This document shows, piece after piece, positions 17,371 through 26,150 of a stretch of DNA of 40,170 nt; positions within the stretch are counted from its first letter, which is position 1; each line of letters begins with the position of its first letter. Below the pieces are notes generated by a model. That model saw only the letters and a program-made list of their open reading frames with translations, was not told the origin of the DNA and made no database searches. A program made the translations under genes and the position numbers. The DNA is taken from the NCBI GenBank assembly GCA_002689445.1, contig NZGC01000030.1:1-40170 (forward strand). The letters are read 5' to 3'. Origin of the DNA: Gammaproteobacteria bacterium. Lineage in GTDB: Bacteria; Pseudomonadota; Gammaproteobacteria; Pseudomonadales; Azotimanducaceae.

Positions 17371-18535
17371 CGGTTGATAGCAGCTCTGTGGTTAGTGATC
17401 TGGCCTCATGATCATAATCCAAGACATCATCAATGCAGAGAAGTTCCTTCCGCGGGATCAGGCTCACTACTTGTTCAATCGTTGTCGCAATTTCACGGTA
17501 GGGTAACCCCGCATCTAAAAACGCGGCGACCGCCATCTCATTGGCGGCATTCAATGCGACGGCTTGACACAACGGTTCACTCGCGACCCGACGTGCCAGT
17601 CCAAGCAAGGGAAACCGCTGGTAATCAGGCGTTTCAAAAGACAGGTCGGCAAGCGCAGCAAAATCAAGGCCCGATACCCCTGAGACTTGGCGGTCCGGAT
17701 AAGCCAACACGTGAGCAATCGGTGTACGCATGTCCGGTTGGCCCATCTGAGCAACAACCGAACCATCGATGAACTCTACCATGGAGTGCACAATGCTTTG
17801 CGGGTGAATGAGAAATTCAATTTTATCCGCTGGAACGCCAAACAACCAAGCTGCTTCGATGAGTTCCAGCCCTTTGTTCATCATGGTCGCAGAGTCCACT
17901 GAAATTTTTCTCCCCATATCCCAGTTGGGGTGCCGACAGGCATCCTCTGGCGTCACATCTGCGAGTGAATCAATCGGGGTACGCAGAAAAGGACCTCCGG
18001 ACCCGGTTAACAAGATTCGATTAACCGATGGGCCAACGGTGGTGCTCTGACCTAAACATTGAAAAATAGCATTGTGTTCGCTGTCGACCGGCAGCAGCTT
18101 GGCATTTGAACGCTCAACGGCGGTCATGAAGATTGAACCGGCCATCACCAACGCTTCTTTATTGGCCAATAACACGGTTTTACCGGCTTGCACTGCAGCA
18201 AAGGTTGGCGGAAGACCCACGCCTCCCACGATCGCGGCCATGACATGAGTCACTTCTGGTGCACTGGCAACGCGTTTTAGAGCCTCTGCCCCGACCAACA
18301 CCTCCGTGCGCGAACCTTGTGCCCGCAGGCTTGTTGCGATTTGCTGACCTGCTGCTTCCGCGCCGAGCACTGCAAAGCGAGGCTTGTAGCGCAAACACAA
18401 TTCGAGCAGCTCTTCCGCACTTTGATGGGCAGTCAGGGCATAAATGTCGAAATCCCGGGATGCCTCAAGCACAGCGAGCGTGCTCGCACCGATCGAACCG
18501 GTTGCCCCTAAGATTGTGATCGATTTACGGCTCAC
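17363..18535 (-). CDS. dxr: 1-deoxy-D-xylulose-5-phosphate reductoisomerase
   Basis: Dxr (IspC) converts DXP to MEP with NADPH, the committed step of the MEP isoprenoid pathway. The 390-residue protein (E. coli 398) has the NADPH-binding GATGSIGAST near the start, NKEALVMAG, the metal-binding VDSEHNAIFQ, and the flexible-loop and substrate segments SVDSATMMNKGLELIEA and IHPQSIVHSMVEF. I chose the GTG at 18535 because it overlaps the cdsA stop codon as GTGA and begins MSRKSITILG, as expected; a longer frame to 18568 adds unrelated residues inside cdsA. Its end overlaps rseP by 8 bases. Confidence 0.96.
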   Translation of the reverse strand: MSRKSITILGATGSIGASTLAVLEASRDFDIYALTAHQSAEELLELCLRYKPRFAVLGAEAAGQQIATSLRAQGSRTEVLVGAEALKRVASAPEVTHVMAAIVGGVGLPPTFAAVQAGKTVLLANKEALVMAGSIFMTAVERSNAKLLPVDSEHNAIFQCLGQSTTVGPSVNRILLTGSGGPFLRTPIDSLADVTPEDACRHPNWDMGRKISVDSATMMNKGLELIEAAWLFGVPADKIEFLIHPQSIVHSMVEFIDGSVVAQMGQPDMRTPIAHVLAYPDRQVSGVSGLDFAALADLSFETPDYQRFPLLGLARRVASEPLCQAVALNAANEMAVAAFLDAGLPYREIATTIEQVVSLIPRKELLCIDDVLDYDHEARSLTTELLSTDD

Positions 18536-19338
18536 CCAATCAACCCGAAGATTACAAGCCACCCACAAAACAAAGGCGCCGCTGAGAAAAGACTGTCAAG
18601 GCGATCAAGGAACCCTCCATGCCCTGGTAAAAGCCGACTTGAATCCTTGATTCCGCGGTTACGTTTGAACATTGACAGGGTTAAATCACCGACCACCGAG
18701 ATTAAGGCAACCGATGCCGCTACCGCCAACCAAAACTGCCAATCAGTTTGTAACGAAACCGCGGGTAAGTACGCGACGAGCGAGCCGCCGACCATCATTG
18801 CCATCACCAGGCCCCCTATTAACCCAGCAACACTCTTCCCGGGACTCACCTCTGGGAGTAATTTTTTTCTACCCCAGCGTCGACCGATAAAATAGGCTCC
18901 AATGTCTGCCGACCAGATCAGCACCAACAGCACTAAAATCCACTGATTCCCTAATGCATGTGCCTTTAGCGCAATCAGACTCGAGCCAGCAGGCAGCAGT
19001 ACGAGAATACCCACCCCCGCGAGCACCCATGAGGATTGCCAGACCTTAGATTGACGCGGATAACGAAGTATCACCCCTATCGCTACCGACCAAGCAATCG
19101 CCGCAAGCGCCAACCAGACCAGCAAATAATCACCAAAGGCTAGGAAGCATCCGGCAATGATGACCCCATAAACAACCCTAGGAATAGGCTCGAAACGACA
19201 AAAGTTGGCCCACTCCCAACCGCAAACCGCGAGTATCGCCATAATCAACCCGCTGAATTCTCTGGGGGGCAACCCAAATAGCCCCATCAAGGCCAAGGGA
19301 GCGATGATTAGAGCCGTCAGAATACGTGCTTTGAGCAT
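18532..19338 (-). CDS. cdsA: Phosphatidate cytidylyltransferase
   Basis: CdsA makes CDP-diacylglycerol from phosphatidic acid and CTP, feeding all membrane phospholipids. The 268-residue integral membrane protein has about eight hydrophobic segments, and the C-terminal family signature is complete: SMFKRNRGIKDSS, then LLPGHGGFLDRLDSL. It lies between frr and dxr with a 16-base gap upstream. In most relatives uppS fills this gap; here it is gone. The ribosome site is weak, so translation may depend on coupling to frr. Confidence 0.95.
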   Translation of the reverse strand: MLKARILTALIIAPLALMGLFGLPPREFSGLIMAILAVCGWEWANFCRFEPIPRVVYGVIIAGCFLAFGDYLLVWLALAAIAWSVAIGVILRYPRQSKVWQSSWVLAGVGILVLLPAGSSLIALKAHALGNQWILVLLVLIWSADIGAYFIGRRWGRKKLLPEVSPGKSVAGLIGGLVMAMMVGGSLVAYLPAVSLQTDWQFWLAVAASVALISVVGDLTLSMFKRNRGIKDSSRLLPGHGGFLDRLDSLFSAAPLFCGWLVIFGLIG

Positions 19339-19354
19339 GGCTGGGCTTGATGGC

Positions 19355-19912
19355 TTAGAGCGCCATCAAATCTTGCTCTTTAGTCGCCAATGTCTTGTCG
19401 ATCTGCTTGACCATATCGTCGGTCAGTTTTTGGATTTGATCCTCTCCTCGTCGCGCCTCGTCCTCGCTGATTTCCTTTTCTTTCAGGAAATCCTTGATAT
19501 CGTTATTGGCATCCCGACGGATATTTCTGATCGAGATTCGCGCATTTTCCGCTTCTGACCTTGCAATTTTCGCTAGATCCCGACGATTTTCCTCCGTCAA
19601 AGGGGGCATTGAGATTCGAATACTTTCACCGCTACTGGCAGGATTCACGCCCAAATCCGATTTCAGGATCGCTTTTTCAATCACGGGGATCATCGCGCGC
19701 TCCCAAGGAACGATTACCAACGAGCGACCTTCTTCGACGTTCACGTTAGCCATTTGCCTAAGGGGTGTGATGTTCCCGTAGTAATCGACGCTTACAGAAT
19801 CCAAGAAGCTGGGATGGGCTCGACCGGTTCGAATCTTGGCAAGCGCAACATCCAACGCTCCCAGACTCTTCCCCATCCGGTCTTGCGCGTCTTCTTTTAT
19901 TTCTTCGATCAT
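19355..19912 (-). CDS. frr: Ribosome recycling factor
   Basis: RRF, with EF-G, splits the post-termination ribosome complex. The 185-residue length is exactly typical. Family blocks include [55 protein letters not shown] and [27 protein letters not shown] precedes the ATG and overlaps the pyrH stop codon, so the two genes are coupled. The downstream neighbour is cdsA rather than the usual uppS. Confidence 0.97.
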   Translation of the reverse strand: MIEEIKEDAQDRMGKSLGALDVALAKIRTGRAHPSFLDSVSVDYYGNITPLRQMANVNVEEGRSLVIVPWERAMIPVIEKAILKSDLGVNPASSGESIRISMPPLTEENRRDLAKIARSEAENARISIRNIRRDANNDIKDFLKEKEISEDEARRGEDQIQKLTDDMVKQIDKTLATKEQDLMAL

Positions 19913-19920
19913 AGAGTCTC

Positions 19921-20658
19921 CTAATCTGAAGGTTCAGCGATGACCAACGTACCCTCGTCGTCGCCGACAACTGCATTGAGTAAGGCATCTTGCTTATCAA
20001 GTTGGAACACTCTTAGGGGCATGCCGTGGTCTCTGGCCAAGCAGATCGCTGTCAGATCCATGACCCCCAATTGTTGATCTAAAATTTCATCATATGTGAT
20101 TGAAGCGAAGCGTTCTGCCTTCGGATCTTCGACGGGGTCAGCGGTATAGACACCATCGACCTTGGTTGCTTTAAGGACAATATCCGCGTCGATTTCAATA
20201 CCGCGCAGACAAGCTGCTGAATCCGTGGTGAAAAACGGGTTTCCCGTACCCGACGAAAAGATAACAACATCACCTTCTTCCAAATGGCGAATCGCTAGCC
20301 GTCGATCATAATGCTCGACAACCCCACTCATTGGGATGGCTGACATCACTACCGTTTGGATATTGGCCCGTTCCAACGAATCTCGCATGGCCAAGGCATT
20401 CATTACCGTTGCCAACATCCCCATGTGATCACCCGTGACACGGTCGAGACCCGCAGCGCTTAATTCAGCACCACGAAACAGATTGCCACCACCGATAACT
20501 AAACCAACCTGAATTCCAATCCCCACCAGTTGCCCAATCTCCAGCGCGGTTCTATCGAGCACTTTAGGGTCGATACCAACGCCGGCTTTACCTAAAGCCT
20601 CCCCGCTTAATTTCAGCAGTATTCGCTCATATTTTGGCGTTGGTTTTTTTGATGGCAT
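19921..20658 (-). CDS. pyrH: Uridylate kinase
   Basis: PyrH phosphorylates UMP to UDP and is hexameric and regulated by GTP and UTP in bacteria. The 245-residue protein (E. coli 241) belongs to the amino acid kinase fold: [15 protein letters not shown] for the phosphate-binding lysine, [12 protein letters not shown], and the conserved [22 protein letters not shown] block. It sits in the standard order tsf-pyrH-frr with gaps of 8 bases on each side, consistent with one transcript. Confidence 0.97.
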   Translation of the reverse strand: MPSKKPTPKYERILLKLSGEALGKAGVGIDPKVLDRTALEIGQLVGIGIQVGLVIGGGNLFRGAELSAAGLDRVTGDHMGMLATVMNALAMRDSLERANIQTVVMSAIPMSGVVEHYDRRLAIRHLEEGDVVIFSSGTGNPFFTTDSAACLRGIEIDADIVLKATKVDGVYTADPVEDPKAERFASITYDEILDQQLGVMDLTAICLARDHGMPLRVFQLDKQDALLNAVVGDDEGTLVIAEPSD

Positions 20659-20666
20659 AGTGTTTC

Positions 20667-21515
20667 TCAGGACAGTTGTTGGGCGACCTCAGCGGCAAAA
20701 TCGACTTCTTCTTTTTCGATACCTTCACCCACTTCGTAACGAACGAAATTGACCACTTTAGCATCGTGCTTTTTCAGTAAAGCACCGACTTTGACATCAC
20801 CATCTTTAACAAATGGCTGCTCGGTCAGACTGATTTCCGCCAAAAACTTCTTGACTCGGCCCTCTACCATTTTTGCCACGATATCCGCGGGTTTACCGCT
20901 TTCAGCAGCTTGAGCGGTGTAGATTTCTCGCTCTTTCTCCAAAACATCTTGCTCGGCGTCCTCCGGGGAGACGACTTGGGGGTTGGTAGCAGCGATATGC
21001 ATCGCAAGATCACGTCCCAAGTCTGCGTCGCCGCCTTCGAGCTGCACTAACACCCCGATTTTACCATTCGTATGCAGATAACTCGCTACTTGGCCTTGGT
21101 ATCGATCCGATCGACGCACGCTACAATTTTCACCGATCTTCTGTACCAGTGCCTCTCGAGTTGCCTCGAATCCGCTGGCCATCAAACCTTCGACATCGGC
21201 TGCGGCATCGTTAAACAGTGCCTCGGTGACTTCATCGGCAAACTTCAAAAAGTTTTCATCTTTAGCCGCAAAGTCTGTTTCGCAGTTGACTTCGACCATG
21301 ACACCGGCATCACCTTCGATCTTAATGCGAATCAAGCCATCGGCAGCAATCCTGCCTGCTTTCTTCGCCGCCTTCATCCCACTTGATTTACGTAGGCTGT
21401 CGATCGCCAGCGCCATATCCCCATCGTTCTCAACCAGCGCTTTTTTGCAATCCATCATGCCGAGGCCTGTCCGCTCTCTAAGCTCTTTGACCATTGCTGC
21501 TGTCCCTGCCGCCAT
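20667..21515 (-). CDS. tsf: Translation elongation factor Ts
   Basis: EF-Ts is the nucleotide exchange factor for EF-Tu. The 282-residue protein (E. coli 283) begins with the UBA-like domain ([20 protein letters not shown]), followed by the core with the [10 protein letters not shown] motif (E. coli TDFVAKD) and GKIGVLV. I chose ATG 21515, which has GAGGAAAAACG upstream and starts MAAGTAAM as in relatives; the frame extends to 21536 without support. A hairpin in the 74-base gap separates it from rpsB. Confidence 0.97.
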   Translation of the reverse strand: MAAGTAAMVKELRERTGLGMMDCKKALVENDGDMALAIDSLRKSSGMKAAKKAGRIAADGLIRIKIEGDAGVMVEVNCETDFAAKDENFLKFADEVTEALFNDAAADVEGLMASGFEATREALVQKIGENCSVRRSDRYQGQVASYLHTNGKIGVLVQLEGGDADLGRDLAMHIAATNPQVVSPEDAEQDVLEKEREIYTAQAAESGKPADIVAKMVEGRVKKFLAEISLTEQPFVKDGDVKVGALLKKHDAKVVNFVRYEVGEGIEKEEVDFAAEVAQQLS

Positions 21516-21541
21516 CGTTTTTCCTCTTTTCGTCATCCATT

Positions 21542-21567
21542 CGCGCTACCAAAACCTGAGTAGCGCG
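21542..21567 (-). promoter_or_regulatory. rpsB-tsf intergenic hairpin
   Basis: CGCGCTAC and GTAGCGCG form a perfect 8-base stem (arms 21542-21549 and 21560-21567) with a 10-base loop, between the rpsB stop and the tsf start. No T-run follows on the transcribed strand, so it is not a standard intrinsic terminator. It may reduce read-through, or mark an RNA processing or stability point that sets the S2 to EF-Ts ratio. The structure is seen in sequence; the role is inference. Confidence 0.5.
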
Positions 21568-21589
21568 GTTATTTTAGCTCGCCTTCAGC

Positions 21590-22465
21590 TCAATCCTGCT
21601 CTGCACTCGTGTCCGCTTCCGAGGGCGTTGCCGCCTCTTCAGCACTGGGAGCCTCAGTCGCTGCTGCTTCCTCACTGACACTAGCGTCCGCCTCAGCACC
21701 CTCAGCCGATGGCTCGCTTACCGCCTCTGGCTCTGCCTCTGCCTCTTCTGCAACTTCAACAAAATCGCTCTCAACCACATTGTTCTGGCCTTTCGCCTCC
21801 AATATCGCGTCAGCGAAACTGCTCAAGAACAGGCGTACGGAGCGAATCGCATCATCATTTCCGGGAATCAAATAATCCACATTATCTGGATTACTGTTGG
21901 TATCGACGATTGCAACCACGGGAATTCCTAAGGTCTTTGCCTCAGTCACCGCGATTTTTTCGTGGTCTACGTCGACGATTAAAATTACGTCCGGCAAGCC
22001 TCCCATATCCTTGATGCCGCCAAGGCTACTCTCGAGTTTTTCCAACAGCCGTTGACGCGTCAGTGCTTCATGCTTGGTTAATTTAGCAAAAGTACCATCG
22101 GTGCTCTGTTCTTCTAAGTCGCGCAAGCGTCGGATCGATTGACGAATGGTTTTGTAATTGGTCAACATCCCGCCCAACCAGCGCTTATCGACATAAGGCA
22201 TCCCAGCCCTAGACGCTTCTTCTTTGACGATCTTACTCGCGCTGCGCTTAGTACCTACGAACAATACCTTGTTCTTTTTCTGAGCTACGGACGCAACGAA
22301 ATCTAACGCTTCATTGAGCGCTGGTACCGTTTTTTCAAGATTGATGATGTGAATGTCGTTTCTGGCGCCAAAAATGAACTCGCTCATTTTTGGATTCCAA
22401 TAACGTTTTTGATGTCCGAAATGGACCCCTGCCTCTAGCAGGTCACGCATGCTAACTCGAGCCAT
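21590..22465 (-). CDS. rpsB: 30S ribosomal protein S2 with acidic C-terminal extension
   Basis: S2 is a late-assembling small-subunit protein contacting S1 and the 16S head-body junction. The protein begins [20 protein letters not shown] and is typical up to about residue 234. It then adds a 57-residue tail made mostly of Ala, Glu, Ser and Asp with no Lys or Arg, giving 291 residues against 241 in E. coli. I chose ATG 22465, preceded by GGAGATATC; the frame is open to 22498 without support. It heads the tsf-pyrH-frr-cdsA block and has a clear promoter and a structured leader upstream. Confidence 0.97.
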   Translation of the reverse strand: MARVSMRDLLEAGVHFGHQKRYWNPKMSEFIFGARNDIHIINLEKTVPALNEALDFVASVAQKKNKVLFVGTKRSASKIVKEEASRAGMPYVDKRWLGGMLTNYKTIRQSIRRLRDLEEQSTDGTFAKLTKHEALTRQRLLEKLESSLGGIKDMGGLPDVILIVDVDHEKIAVTEAKTLGIPVVAIVDTNSNPDNVDYLIPGNDDAIRSVRLFLSSFADAILEAKGQNNVVESDFVEVAEEAEAEPEAVSEPSAEGAEADASVSEEAAATEAPSAEEAATPSEADTSAEQD

Positions 22466-22493
22466 GATATCTCCAATGTTTGGGTTAGGCTTC

Positions 22494-22545
22494 CACACAT
22501 CCCAACCCGCAACCCGAAGGCACCCGCGACTTGTGACGATGTGTG
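22494..22545 (-). ncRNA. Structured rpsB 5' leader (possible S2 autoregulatory element)
   Basis: In the roughly 130-base leader of rpsB, CACACATC (reverse-strand reading, 22538-22545) pairs perfectly with GATGTGTG (22494-22501) across a 36-base interior that contains a CUUCGG-type mini-hairpin. The stem ends about 28 bases before the start codon. In gammaproteobacteria the rpsB leader is known to be structured and to mediate S2 feedback; whether this one matches the known consensus could not be tested here. Confidence 0.45.
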
Positions 22546-22602
22546 TGCTGATTTCAGTCCCGACCTTATGGCCGAAACCCTGATTCCGCTTCCGCGGCGC
22601 GC

Positions 22603-22631
22603 TTTATAGCATAATTACGGCGACAAACCAA
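22603..22631 (-). promoter_or_regulatory. Sigma-70-type promoter for rpsB operon
   Basis: Read leftward, TTGGTT (22626-22631) and TATAAA (22603-22608) are separated by exactly 17 bases. The sequence just after the -10 box is very GC-rich (GCGCGCCGCGG), a discriminator type found in stringently controlled ribosomal promoters. Initiation near 22596 would give a leader of about 130 bases. Confidence 0.6.
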
Positions 22632-22662
22632 CGATTTGGCCCCAAACCGGTAGCGAGACTGT

Positions 22663-22668
22663 TATACT
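22663..22668 (+). promoter_or_regulatory. Candidate -10 box for map
   Basis: TATACT lies 22 bases before the map GTG, preceded by TGT rather than a full extended -10. No convincing -35 box is found 16-18 bases upstream, so the call rests on position and a five-of-six match. It would drive map-glnD-dapC, divergent from rpsB. Confidence 0.3.
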
Positions 22669-22690
22669 GCGTCGTCCAAAAGGAGGTCCC

Positions 22691-23470
22691 GTGGTCAACA
22701 TAAAAACCGCTTCTGAAATTGAACGCATGAGAGCCGTTGGGGCTTTGGCTGCCGAGCAATTAGAAATGATTGCCGATCATATCAAACCGGGCATCAGTAC
22801 CGGAGAGCTGGACCGGATCTGTCATCGCTACACCATCGATGTCCAAGATGCGACCCCAGCCCCTCTGAACTATCGCGGCTTTCCAAAATCAATCTGTACT
22901 TCTGTTAACCATGTGGTCTGTCACGGAATACCATCAGACGACAAAGTTTTGAAAGATGGCGACATTATCAATATCGACGTAACCCTGATTAAAGATGGAT
23001 TTCACGGCGATACCAGCAAAACCTTTATTGTCGGCAAAGGCAGTGTAAGGGCCGAACGCTTGGTGGAAACCAGCAGACATTGTTTAAACCTGGGGATAGC
23101 CGCGGTCCGCCCTGGCGCAACCCTTGGAGATATTGGCTACGCCATTCAACGTCATGCAGAAAAACAACGATTCTCAATCGTCCGCGAGTACTGCGGTCAC
23201 GGCATCGGCCGAGTGTTTCATGACGAGCCCCAGGTACTGCATTACGGTCGACCTAATACTGGCTTAACGTTAGCGCCAGGCATGACTTTTACCATTGAGC
23301 CGATGATCAATGCTGGCAAAGCCGCTGTTAAGTTGCTGCCCGATCAATGGACCGTCGTCACCAAAGACCACCAACTCACGGCTCAATGGGAACACACCAT
23401 CTTAGTGACGGAAACTGGCTACGAGATTTTGACGCATCGCAGTGACGATGAGCTACCAAGGTTAGGTTAA
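22691..23470 (+). CDS. map: Methionine aminopeptidase, type I
   Basis: Map removes the initiator methionine from nascent proteins in the cytoplasm. The 259-residue protein (E. coli 264) carries the five metal ligands of the M24A fold: the two Asp in NIDVTLIKDGFHGDTS, His in YCGHGIGRVFHDEP, Glu in TFTIEPMIN and Glu in QWEHTILVT. The start is GTG with an excellent AGGAGG 4 bases upstream (22681-22686). It stands divergent from rpsB, as in many gammaproteobacteria, and is followed one base later by glnD. Confidence 0.97.
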   Translation: MVNIKTASEIERMRAVGALAAEQLEMIADHIKPGISTGELDRICHRYTIDVQDATPAPLNYRGFPKSICTSVNHVVCHGIPSDDKVLKDGDIINIDVTLIKDGFHGDTSKTFIVGKGSVRAERLVETSRHCLNLGIAAVRPGATLGDIGYAIQRHAEKQRFSIVREYCGHGIGRVFHDEPQVLHYGRPNTGLTLAPGMTFTIEPMINAGKAAVKLLPDQWTVVTKDHQLTAQWEHTILVTETGYEILTHRSDDELPRLG

Positions 23471-23471
23471 G

Positions 23472-26150
23472 TTGGATTTACCTGCACTCAGTGTTGCGGT
23501 TCGAGATACAAAGAAGCCGATCCCTCTGCTTAAACAAGCCTTGACCGATTTTCGGGAGACCCAAGAGCAAGCCTTTGCGAGCGGCACCTCAGCCAGTCGC
23601 CTTGTGCAACAGCGGGCCGCTTTCATTGACCATATTCTCGTGCTCTGCTGGCGACGATTCTCTTGGGATGAAAACCTGTCAAGCCTTCGCAAAAGCAGGA
23701 TTTCTTTGATCGCTGTCGGAGGCTACGGCCGAAATGAGCTGCTGCCTAATTCCGATATTGATCTACTCATTTTGACTGAGCGCAGTAACGCTCGACAGCA
23801 TACCTCCAATATCCAATCCTTCCTTACCTTACTTTGGGATATCGGCCTTGAGGTCGGACACAGCGTCCGTAGTGTCAAAGAGTCTCTCCAACAAGCGCGC
23901 CTCGATGTCACGGTGATGACCGCCTTGTTAGACGCTCGAACCGTATTTGGAACCCCAAAACTGCTGCACCAACTCAGCACAAAGTTGCGAAGCAAGGCCG
24001 GCTGGAGATCAACCACCTTCTTTCGTGCAAAAGTCGACGAGCAAAATGATCGACACGCTAAGTCAAACCATACTGAATACAGCTTAGAGCCCAACTTAAA
24101 GACAGCGCCTGGAGGACTTAGAGATATTCAAACCATTCTTTGGGTCGCTAAATTTCACTATCAAACCGATCATCTTGAGCAATTGGTTGATGCAGGTTTT
24201 GTTGAAAGCCACGAATCAATCCTTTTGACAGAAGCCCAACAATTCTTATGGAAGATCCGATTTGTGTTACATAGCCTGTACGGTCGTGACGAAAACCGGC
24301 TGCTGTTTGAACACCAAAGAGCGCTTGCAGATCAATTGGGCTATGAAGACGCAGCTCAGCTCGCTGTCGAGCGCTTCATGCAAGACTATTACCGTTTTGC
24401 AAAGTCGGTGAGTACGATTAACGAAATCGTGTTACAACATTTTGAAGAGGCGGTCTTTAGACCGAGATTCCCCAAAAAGCCGGTAGTCATTAACAGTCGT
24501 TTTCGAAGTAACCAGCAGCACTTGGAAATTGCTCATGATCAAGTTTTTAGTGATCATCCTGAAGCCCTTCTAGAAATGTTTATTATCCTGGGCGAGGACC
24601 CAGAGCTTAAGGGCATACGCGCAGGTACCATCCGGCAAGCACAAGCCGCGGCGGCAGAGATTGATGATCGATTCAGGGAAAACCCTGTTGTCACGTCGAT
24701 GTTTCTTGCTTTGCTCCGGGTCGAATTTCACTTGTTCTCACAACTTAGGCGGATGAATCGCTACGGCATTCTTGGGGCCTATCTTCCAGAGTTCGAGCGG
24801 GTTGTTGGCCAAATGCAGTTTGATTTGTTCCATATTTACACGGTAGATGCCCATACCTTGCAGGTGGTGCGTAACATGCGCCGTTTTCGTTATAAGAATC
24901 AAGAACAGCGTTTTCCGATCGCTGCTCACATCCATCATCGACTTCCGAAAATAGAGCTCTTGTATCTCGCTGGCTTTTTCCACGACTTGGCTAAGGGCAA
25001 GGGTGGCGACCACTCGGAACTGGGCATTGATATCGCTCGTCAGTTTTGTCTTCGTCACCAGCTCGGCGTTTGGGACACCAACTTGGTTTGTTGGCTGGTA
25101 CAAAACCATCTGTTGATGTCGACCACTGCACAACGGAAAGACATCTTCGACCCAGATGTTGTGAGAACCTTTGCCGAGCAAATCGGTGATCGGGTGCGCC
25201 TGGACTACTTGTATGCACTGACGGTTGCTGATATCAACGCCACCAACCCCGATCTATGGAACAGCTGGCGGGCTTCCCTGATGACCCAGCTGTATCTTGA
25301 GACAAAACGAGTGCTGCGCATGGGTGTTGAGAACATGGTTGACCGCGAAGACTATCTCAGTCAGGTCCAAACGCGAGTGACCACCAAACTCGCCGAGAAG
25401 GGGTTAACGTCCCCTCGCATCAAACAGTTATGGTCGGGATTAGACGACGACTACTTTCTACGCGAATCTGAGCACAATATTATTTGGCACACCGAATCGC
25501 TCGACGGCTATAACCCAGATGATGGACCCCTCATCTTAATTGACGCCGGTCATTCGAGGCTTGAGCAGGAAAGCAACGCCATCCACGTATTTATTCATGC
25601 TCAGTCCGCTCTGCCGTTGTTTTATGCGATCGTCGCCGCCTTCGAAGATTTACATCTGAACATCGTTGACGCTCGGATACCTGGCAACACGAGCGGCAGA
25701 ACCGACTACACTTTTGATGTCCTTGAGACCCAACCCGGCGTCGAACCGAATTTAAGCAAACGCGCGGAGGTCATCCGCAAAACCCTGACCGCGGCCATTG
25801 TCGCAGGCGACGGGTTTAAAGTTCGCCCCCGAAGAACGCCAAGAATACTGCGAGAATTTAAACTCAAAACCATCGCCTCCTTTCATCAAGACCCCGCCGC
25901 CGAATTCACAGTGCTAGAAGTGCTTGCTGCTGACCGACCAGGGTTGTTGGCAAAACTCGCTCAACTTTTTGAGGCTCACGGCGTTCAGATTTTGGCCGCA
26001 AAAATTACCACCCTCGGCGAGCGTGTCGAGGACGTATTCCATATTGTCAGTGAAGAAGGGTCACCAATGTTAGAAACCCATCGTATTGAACAATTGTGCG
26101 AGGCTATTTGTTCAGAACTTGACCAACACATACATCGGTTGACTGCATGA
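23472..26150 (+). CDS. glnD: [Protein-PII] uridylyltransferase / uridylyl-removing enzyme
   Basis: GlnD senses glutamine and adds or removes UMP on PII, the central nitrogen signal. The 892 residues (E. coli 890) hold, in order, the nucleotidyltransferase domain (VGGYGRNELLPNSDIDLLIL near 75-95), the middle helical region, the HD hydrolase domain (GFFHDLAKGKGGDHSELG near 500), and two C-terminal ACT domains (about 700-780 and 810-890). The start is a TTG at 23472, the first start after an in-frame stop and one base after the map stop; TTG may limit expression of this regulator. It overlaps dapC as ATGA. Confidence 0.96.
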   Translation: MDLPALSVAVRDTKKPIPLLKQALTDFRETQEQAFASGTSASRLVQQRAAFIDHILVLCWRRFSWDENLSSLRKSRISLIAVGGYGRNELLPNSDIDLLILTERSNARQHTSNIQSFLTLLWDIGLEVGHSVRSVKESLQQARLDVTVMTALLDARTVFGTPKLLHQLSTKLRSKAGWRSTTFFRAKVDEQNDRHAKSNHTEYSLEPNLKTAPGGLRDIQTILWVAKFHYQTDHLEQLVDAGFVESHESILLTEAQQFLWKIRFVLHSLYGRDENRLLFEHQRALADQLGYEDAAQLAVERFMQDYYRFAKSVSTINEIVLQHFEEAVFRPRFPKKPVVINSRFRSNQQHLEIAHDQVFSDHPEALLEMFIILGEDPELKGIRAGTIRQAQAAAAEIDDRFRENPVVTSMFLALLRVEFHLFSQLRRMNRYGILGAYLPEFERVVGQMQFDLFHIYTVDAHTLQVVRNMRRFRYKNQEQRFPIAAHIHHRLPKIELLYLAGFFHDLAKGKGGDHSELGIDIARQFCLRHQLGVWDTNLVCWLVQNHLLMSTTAQRKDIFDPDVVRTFAEQIGDRVRLDYLYALTVADINATNPDLWNSWRASLMTQLYLETKRVLRMGVENMVDREDYLSQVQTRVTTKLAEKGLTSPRIKQLWSGLDDDYFLRESEHNIIWHTESLDGYNPDDGPLILIDAGHSRLEQESNAIHVFIHAQSALPLFYAIVAAFEDLHLNIVDARIPGNTSGRTDYTFDVLETQPGVEPNLSKRAEVIRKTLTAAIVAGDGFKVRPRRTPRILREFKLKTIASFHQDPAAEFTVLEVLAADRPGLLAKLAQLFEAHGVQILAAKITTLGERVEDVFHIVSEEGSPMLETHRIEQLCEAICSELDQHIHRLTA

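Noticed and set aside
19339-19354. Hidden or broken uppS remnant
   Set aside because: The 16-base gap cannot hold a remnant, and no cis-prenyltransferase motif appears in any frame of the surrounding genes.
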